Below, one piece after another: positions 59,528 to 64,000 of a stretch of 64,000 nucleotides of DNA (positions are counted from its first letter, which is position 1; each line of letters begins with the position of its first letter). The notes beneath the pieces are model-generated. The model had not been told where the DNA came from. It saw nothing but the letters and a program-made list of their open reading frames with translations, and searched no databases. The DNA lies in contig JADJEU010000001.1 in assembly GCA_016709005.1 (NCBI GenBank), positions 124,001-188,000 on the forward strand, in the 5' to 3' direction. The stretch comes from Crocinitomicaceae bacterium (GTDB taxonomy: Bacteria > Bacteroidota > Bacteroidia > Flavobacteriales_D > Crocinitomicaceae). The position numbers were made by a program, and so were the translations under genes.

Positions 59528-60287
59528 GCTTAAGAAAATAAAGGCAGTGTTGGTGGATGATTCAGAACAGGCGCGAAAGTTGTTGCGTTTGATGCTCAAA
59601 GAACTTGCACCTGATATTTTGGTTGCCGGCGAAGCGGCTGATGTCAGTTCGGCTGTGGATTTAATTCGAAAACTAAAGCCGGATGTTGTTTTTTTAGATA
59701 TTGAAATGCCCGGCAAGTCTGGTTTGCAATTATTGGATGAATTGCCAAGAGATGAAGTACACTACGAGATTATTTTTACAACTGCGTTTAATGATTACGC
59801 GTTAAAGGCATTCAGACTTTCTGCAATTGATTACTTGCTCAAGCCTATTCCGGAAAAAGATTTGGTTGAAGCACTTGATCGTTTGCGAGATCGCAAAGAT
59901 CAAAAAGAATTGAAAAGCAGATTGGATGCTTTAACTGCTAACCTGAATTCAGAAAAAGAAAAAGTGCTCTGCATTCCTGTCATGAGTGGATATGAATACT
60001 TGAGGCTGGATGAAATCGAACACATTGAAGCAGATGGTTCGTACACCAAGATAATGTGCGTAGATGGTAAAACAAAAACCGTTTCGAAAAATTTAAAATA
60101 TTTTGAAAATGCCTTGCTTGATCAAGATCGCTTCATTCGGGTGCACCGGTCATTTTTAATTAATCTGGATCAAATGAAAGCTTTCAGCCGCACAGGCAGA
60201 GGTACTATTGTGATGAAGAGTGGTAAAGAAATTGATTTGGCAAGAGATCGAAGAGAAGATTTTTTTGCTGTTGCTGGCATTCTTTAA
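59520..60287 (+). CDS. LytTR-family response regulator
   Basis: A 255-residue response regulator. The receiver domain (about 1-125) shows VLVDDSEQARKLLR with the acidic pair, VVFLDIEMPGKSGLQLLDEL with the phospho-accepting Asp, the conserved TAFNDYALKAF, and YLLKPIPEKDL with the Lys. The C-terminal LytTR DNA-binding domain starts about 155 (RLDEIEHIEADGSYTKIMCV, FIRVHRSFLINLDQMKAFSR). It is the cognate regulator of the LytS-type kinase it overlaps. Confidence 0.93.
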   Translation: MTELKKIKAVLVDDSEQARKLLRLMLKELAPDILVAGEAADVSSAVDLIRKLKPDVVFLDIEMPGKSGLQLLDELPRDEVHYEIIFTTAFNDYALKAFRLSAIDYLLKPIPEKDLVEALDRLRDRKDQKELKSRLDALTANLNSEKEKVLCIPVMSGYEYLRLDEIEHIEADGSYTKIMCVDGKTKTVSKNLKYFENALLDQDRFIRVHRSFLINLDQMKAFSRTGRGTIVMKSGKEIDLARDRREDFFAVAGIL

Positions 60288-60460
60288 TTTTCATTTCTGA
60301 AAAATATTTAACCGATGTGGATTATTAATAAGAAAATTACATCTATTTAACCACTTACAAACTGAAGTGTGCTGTCTGCAAATCCAATTTGCCTTTCGTT
60401 TGAAAATCAATCACCTTTGAATCGCGTAATTGCTTTTCATTTAACCCAAAAAAATGAAAG

Positions 60461-60492
60461 AAAAACTTCGAAGGCCGCTTCGGAGTTTTTTT
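60461..60492. terminator. Bidirectional terminator
   Basis: AAAAACTTCGAAG and CTTCGGAGTTTTTTT form a hairpin with an A-run before and T-run after. It separates the LytTR gene from the convergent hydrolase gene. Confidence 0.75.
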
Positions 60493-60495
60493 ATT

Positions 60496-61590
60496 TTAGA
60501 AAAGGTCCATCACTTTAATCATTAATCTGTAAGATAGACCCGGCTTGTGAATTTGATTAACGGTCCCAGTCATGAACAAATCCTTTTCTGGACAATAATA
60601 GGAGAAAGCACCCGAAAGTCCTGAATGGCCTATGAGCTCAGGATAGTCTTTTCCGCCTGTCATTGATTTTGGTAATTTGAAGCGCATTATTCCAACGCCA
60701 TATTCTAAAGGAAACATTACTTTTTTCCAGACAGCCATTTCTTTCAGTTTAGCTTCTTGAAAAAAATATCCGCTCATAAAAGCTTTTAAAAAAGTCATGG
60801 TCTCGGTTGCTGTTGACACAATTCCACCGTCTCCGTTGAAGCAGGTCATTGCATTTGGAATAAGCAGCGGTTCTTTTTTGAAATTCAAATCAATGGGACG
60901 TTTATCCAAAGGGTCAGCATATAACCAGGTTTCTTTTAATCCAAGAGGTTGAAAAAGCAATTCACTCATCAATACGTCTATTTTTTTTCCGGTGATTTTT
61001 TCCAGGATGAGATCCAATAATTGGAAATTGGTATCTGAGTAATGCGCATAGTCTTTATCGCCCGGACTGAATCTTGGTTTCATTTTTTTACTCATTGCAA
61101 TGGATTGCTCAGCCGTCCATGTTTGATCTTTTCCTGCAGTCAGTTCGTCGAGTAAACTTTTGTTACTTTCACCTTTATCTTCAAAATAGTCAGGGATTCC
61201 GGATGTTTGAGAAAGTAAATGTTTAATCGTGATTTGAGCTGAGTAATCTACACCTTCAAAAATCAGTAAATCCTTCATGATGGATGCGTCCAGATAATTT
61301 TTTATGGGATCATTCAAGGATAGTTTTCCTTCCTGTTCCAGTTTTAAAACAATTGCCGTAACATATATTTTGGTGACACTTGCAATGAAGTAGTGTGAAT
61401 CACTTTTGATATTGCCTGCCGCAGCGTGCCATGTGCTGTCTCCTTTTGAAACAGCAATTGTTGCACCCACTATCAATTTGTTGTCTACTGCATCATTTGT
61501 GAATTTCTGAATCTGATTTTGAAGACTAACCTGACTTGTTGCTATAGATAAAACAGATATCAGAAGGAGGGTGAGGACAATTGATTTCAT
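60496..61590 (-). CDS. Serine hydrolase of the beta-lactamase class C family
   Basis: A 364-residue exported protein from ATG 61590, with a signal peptide (MKSIVLTLLLISVLSIATSQ). The active-site motif SVTK (in FIASVTKIYVTAIVL) is the class C/penicillin-binding SxxK, the second motif is YSDTNF (Tyr-Ser-x variant), and the third HSG (LIGHSGLSGAF). It lacks a typical KTG. Peptidase, esterase or beta-lactamase activity is all possible; peptide or cell-wall amide hydrolysis is the usual guess. Confidence 0.8.
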   Translation of the reverse strand: MKSIVLTLLLISVLSIATSQVSLQNQIQKFTNDAVDNKLIVGATIAVSKGDSTWHAAAGNIKSDSHYFIASVTKIYVTAIVLKLEQEGKLSLNDPIKNYLDASIMKDLLIFEGVDYSAQITIKHLLSQTSGIPDYFEDKGESNKSLLDELTAGKDQTWTAEQSIAMSKKMKPRFSPGDKDYAHYSDTNFQLLDLILEKITGKKIDVLMSELLFQPLGLKETWLYADPLDKRPIDLNFKKEPLLIPNAMTCFNGDGGIVSTATETMTFLKAFMSGYFFQEAKLKEMAVWKKVMFPLEYGVGIMRFKLPKSMTGGKDYPELIGHSGLSGAFSYYCPEKDLFMTGTVNQIHKPGLSYRLMIKVMDLF

Positions 61591-61664
61591 TTCTTTTGAT
61601 TGATTTAGTTGAAACAAAGGTCTGGTACTTTTTCAGGATAAAAATTACCATAGGGTAAAAAATG

Positions 61665-62255
61665 TTACCTGATTTTTGCACGGATTCTGCTAAAACTCTG
61701 AGGCGTAATTCCAAGATAAGAAGCAAGGTGCTTTTGTGCTACACGATTGATAATGGTAGGCTGAACTTGCAAGAGTTCCAGATAACGTGTTTCAGCAGTT
61801 TTTGTGAGTAAATCAATTTGTTGTTGCTGTTTGCCCATGTAAGAAGACTCAGCAGCGGCGCGCATCAGAATCATTCCCATTTCTGTCTGACCGAGTTTAA
61901 TATAGTCTTCTCTGGTTAATCTCAGCAAGGTTGAATTTTCCAGAACAATTGTTTGAAGCGGACTGGGTGCGCCCGTTAATATGGACATGTAATCAGCAAA
62001 AAAATGATTTTCAAAACCCAAATCAAGACACACTTCGTTATTTTCTTTTTCAATAAAAACACCTGCGCTGCCAGTGACAATGAAATACATGTAGCGTTCA
62101 GGTGAATTGGCTTTTTTCAGAATCTCACCTTTTTTGATTTTGATTTCGGTACAGCAGGCTGCAAAATCCAGCCAGGCTTCAATAGGTGCAGGGAAGTAAG
62201 GATCAAATGCCCGTTTGAGTATTTGTGCAGAAGAGATATTGGTTTTATCCGACAT
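61665..62255 (-). CDS. Crp/Fnr-family transcriptional regulator
   Basis: From ATG 62255 this is a 196-residue regulator with a cyclic-nucleotide-binding-like domain (IKIKKGEILKKANSPERYMY, FIVTGSAGVFIEKENNEVCL) and a short C-terminal HTH (INRVAQKHLASYLGITPQSF, then SRIRAKIR), matching the layout of the other Crp/Fnr gene at 49515. No Cys cluster. It lies between the hydrolase and a membrane protein gene on the same strand; control of the neighbouring hydrolase is a guess. Confidence 0.85.
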   Translation of the reverse strand: MSDKTNISSAQILKRAFDPYFPAPIEAWLDFAACCTEIKIKKGEILKKANSPERYMYFIVTGSAGVFIEKENNEVCLDLGFENHFFADYMSILTGAPSPLQTIVLENSTLLRLTREDYIKLGQTEMGMILMRAAAESSYMGKQQQQIDLLTKTAETRYLELLQVQPTIINRVAQKHLASYLGITPQSFSRIRAKIR

Positions 62256-62260
62256 CAATA

Positions 62261-62902
62261 TCAAATTATGTCACTGTTGTTTTTGTAGATAATCTCTGGC
62301 TTTGATTCTTCATTTGCAAGTTTGTTGAGTCTGGGTTGAAGTATCCAAAATCCTACCAGATAAAACCAAGCGAGAAAAAACTCGCCCACAAAGTCCTCAA
62401 ATTTAACTGCACGCTGAACTTCAGCTAATTTGATTGATTTTCCAACACAATAGAATGTATGTCCAATACAAAAAATGGAGAAGAGGTGAACAGGTATTAT
62501 CAGAAATACCATTGAGACAATGAAGCCTATGTTTTCAGGCGGACGCATCGTTTCGATATTCGTCATCACAAAAATCAGGATAGAAAAAATAATTGCAAAA
62601 TAGATCAGCGGAATGAAGAAGAAAATTTTAAAACGTCGCATATTCAATTTCAATTCGGCAGGAATCCGCGCATCCATTTTTATAACAATTGCATAGAACC
62701 ATCCAAAGAGCACTAGCATCGATATCAGATAGAACACAAACATCCAGGGCATGATTGAGAAAAGTGCAAATGGATTCGGCGGATTATGCGCAGAAATCTG
62801 ACTAAAAACAGTTGCCATAAAAATGGACTGAGCAATCACGGGGACTCCAACTACAATTATAAAGAGTTGCCAATGTTTTGCTTTTAAGAGTTTGTCAAGC
62901 AT
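62261..62902 (-). CDS. Multi-pass membrane protein of unknown function
   Basis: A 213-residue protein with four to five predicted membrane helices: about 12-32 (WQLFIIVVGVPVIAQSIFMA), 45-70, 90-112 (FFFIPLIYFAIIFSILIFVM), 125-150 (IGFIVSMVFLIIPVHLFSIF), and 185-200 (FFLAWFYLVGFWIL). No family is recognised. It ends five bases from the start of the Crp/Fnr gene. Confidence 0.6.
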   Translation of the reverse strand: MLDKLLKAKHWQLFIIVVGVPVIAQSIFMATVFSQISAHNPPNPFALFSIMPWMFVFYLISMLVLFGWFYAIVIKMDARIPAELKLNMRRFKIFFFIPLIYFAIIFSILIFVMTNIETMRPPENIGFIVSMVFLIIPVHLFSIFCIGHTFYCVGKSIKLAEVQRAVKFEDFVGEFFLAWFYLVGFWILQPRLNKLANEESKPEIIYKNNSDII

Positions 62903-62948
62903 GCTGAATTTATTTAGGTGTGGTTAAAATTTCTTTGAAATCATTTTG

Positions 62949-63590
62949 CTATCCACGTCGTCTTTCCAGCAGAACCATCATCATCAAGGCAAGCATCATG
63001 CGTTCACCGTCACCCGGCTCAAGATCAACCAATTTATCCAATTTGAAAGTTCTTCCAAAAAAAGATTTTTGTTTTGATAATCTTGCTACAATTGTGCCAT
63101 CTGCTTTTTGAACAATGTATCGCGGATTAAATAAGTAGCCGCTGAAAAGGCCAAGCAAAGGAACTTCGCATAATAAAGCATCACCTACTTTTGCCCACGG
63201 ATTTTCTTCCCGAATCGAATATTCTTGTTTGTTTTCGTTGTCAAAGATTTCGTAATGTGCTTTTAAAAGAGAACGCATTCCTTTTCGCCCCAATTTTCCT
63301 ACCAGATTCTCGTTGTTGTCCTTAAAAGAATAACAGGCATTAAAGTCAATGATCCGATCTGCATCAATTTTGTAAAGGACGTCTGTTTTGTTTTCGTTTG
63401 AGTAAATCAAAATAGCTTCCTTGAATTTAAACATCTTTTGTCGCACATAGGCAATTGTTGCTCCGCTTTCGTCCAATGCAGTGAAGTCATTGGCAAGTGT
63501 TGAAATTTTGAATTTGAATGTGATTGGAAAAGTGAATTCTTTGAAATCGCGTTTAGCGAAGAAATTAGAATCTAATACTTCGGTAGCCAT
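62949..63590 (-). CDS. LURP-one/scramblase-like protein
   Basis: A 213-residue protein with the beta-rich layout of the LURP-one/Tubby-C-terminal/scramblase superfamily: FTFPITFKFKISTLANDFTA, YSFKDNNENLVGKLGRKGMR, and a hydrophobic segment VGDALLCEVPLLGLFSGYLF then RYIVQKADGTIVARLSKQKS. The C-terminus ends with ERMMLALMMMVLLERRRG, an amphipathic or membrane helix. A role in lipid or membrane handling is possible but not shown. Confidence 0.6.
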   Translation of the reverse strand: MATEVLDSNFFAKRDFKEFTFPITFKFKISTLANDFTALDESGATIAYVRQKMFKFKEAILIYSNENKTDVLYKIDADRIIDFNACYSFKDNNENLVGKLGRKGMRSLLKAHYEIFDNENKQEYSIREENPWAKVGDALLCEVPLLGLFSGYLFNPRYIVQKADGTIVARLSKQKSFFGRTFKLDKLVDLEPGDGERMMLALMMMVLLERRRG

Positions 63591-63646
63591 CGTGGTTGAA
63601 TAATTTACAGTGAAGCTACTGAAAATTTCAGAGATTGAAATAATCC

Positions 63647-64000
63647 TTATTTCCCCTTGCCCTTAAAAATAATTGCTACTGTATAGAACATGATTTTTAT
63701 ATCAAGCGCAAGAGACATATTACGGATATAAAGTAAATCATATTTCATGCGTTCTACCATCTGTTCTACATTTTCAGCATAGCCAAATTTTACTTGTCCC
63801 CAGCTGGTGATGCCGGGACGAACTTGATGCAAATACAAATATTGCGGATCGTGTTGAGCAATCTGATCTATGTAATATCTGCGCTCTGGACGCGGACCAA
63901 CCAAAGACATTTCACCTTTGAGCACATTCAGGAATTGTGGAAATTCATCTAGCCTGGTTTTGCGCAAAAATTTTCCGATTCGCGTAATTCGTTTGTCGTT
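63647..64000 (-). CDS. Polyprenyl-phosphate sugar transferase, C-terminal part (runs off window)
   Basis: The visible 117 residues include NDKRITRIGKFLRKTRLDEF, then PQFLNVLKGEMSLVGPRPER, RPGITSWGQVKFGY and DLLYIRNMSLALDIKIMF. This is the C-terminal catalytic block of the bacterial sugar transferase (WbaP/undecaprenyl-phosphate glucose/galactose phosphotransferase) family, which starts O-antigen, capsule or exopolysaccharide synthesis by moving a sugar-phosphate onto undecaprenyl phosphate. The frame is open at the window end, so the N-terminus lies beyond 64000. It suggests a surface polysaccharide cluster starts there. Confidence 0.92.
   Translation of the reverse strand, partial: NDKRITRIGKFLRKTRLDEFPQFLNVLKGEMSLVGPRPERRYYIDQIAQHDPQYLYLHQVRPGITSWGQVKFGYAENVEQMVERMKYDLLYIRNMSLALDIKIMFYTVAIIFKGKGK

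Overview
The window looks like a chromosomal segment of a Bacteroidota bacterium, most like the Flavobacteriales; the family cannot be fixed from this sequence. The evidence is: several secreted proteins with the type IX secretion (T9SS) C-terminal sorting domain, a Bacteroidota-type promoter box (TAnnTTTG) upstream of many genes, almost no Shine-Dalgarno sequences, high A+T, the order nusB - DUF1573 - yajC, and families such as DUF5689, LytTR systems with Y_Y_Y sensors and GH3 proteins. No tRNA, rRNA or CRISPR array was seen.

Layout. 0-8.4 kb: N-formylglutamate amidohydrolase, a WG-repeat lipoprotein, then a compact plus-strand run lpxK - purine nucleoside phosphorylase - gatB - two TlpA-like thioredoxin proteins - lpxH. 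8.4-24 kb: housekeeping and surface genes (transglutaminase-like/TPR protein, cytochrome c lipoprotein, folD, GH3 protein, a large FG-GAP T9SS protein, menC, recR, trxB, SF2 helicase). 24-35 kb: a secreted nucleic-acid/nucleotide locus: T9SS OB-fold proteins, two tandem DUF5689 lipoproteins, a TonB-dependent receptor, and divergent from them an exported EEP-family nuclease/phosphatase, a 5'-nucleotidase C-terminal domain lipoprotein and a metallophosphatase. Together these could degrade extracellular nucleic acid, strip its phosphate and import the products. 34.7-40.5 kb: two DUF559 nuclease-like genes, each inside a ~0.6 kb unit bounded by inverted copies of one palindromic repeat, with the Ktr/Trk potassium uptake pair between them and a decayed gene beyond. 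40.5-53 kb: ttcA, a SpoU methyltransferase, an ABC exporter, leucine dehydrogenase, nusB, yajC, a MORN protein, an arginase-family enzyme, regulators and small proteins. 53-60.3 kb: two divergent two-component-style sensors with beta-propeller and Y_Y_Y domains, one ending in a SpoIIE-type phosphatase, the other in a LytS-type histidine kinase followed by its LytTR regulator. 60.5-64 kb: a beta-lactamase-family serine hydrolase, a Crp/Fnr regulator, membrane and scramblase-like proteins, and the end of a sugar transferase running off the window.

Two themes cut across the window. First, palindromic dispersed repeats occupy many intergenic spaces, and two appear inside coding regions (menC and a small membrane protein). 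Second, about ten reading frames are interrupted by single-base indels, mostly in short homopolymers (gatB, the FG-GAP protein, an OB-fold protein, a DUF5689 protein, the metallophosphatase, a small membrane protein and both propeller sensors). Their number and context suggest consensus errors more than true gene loss, so the pieces are annotated as parts of single genes.
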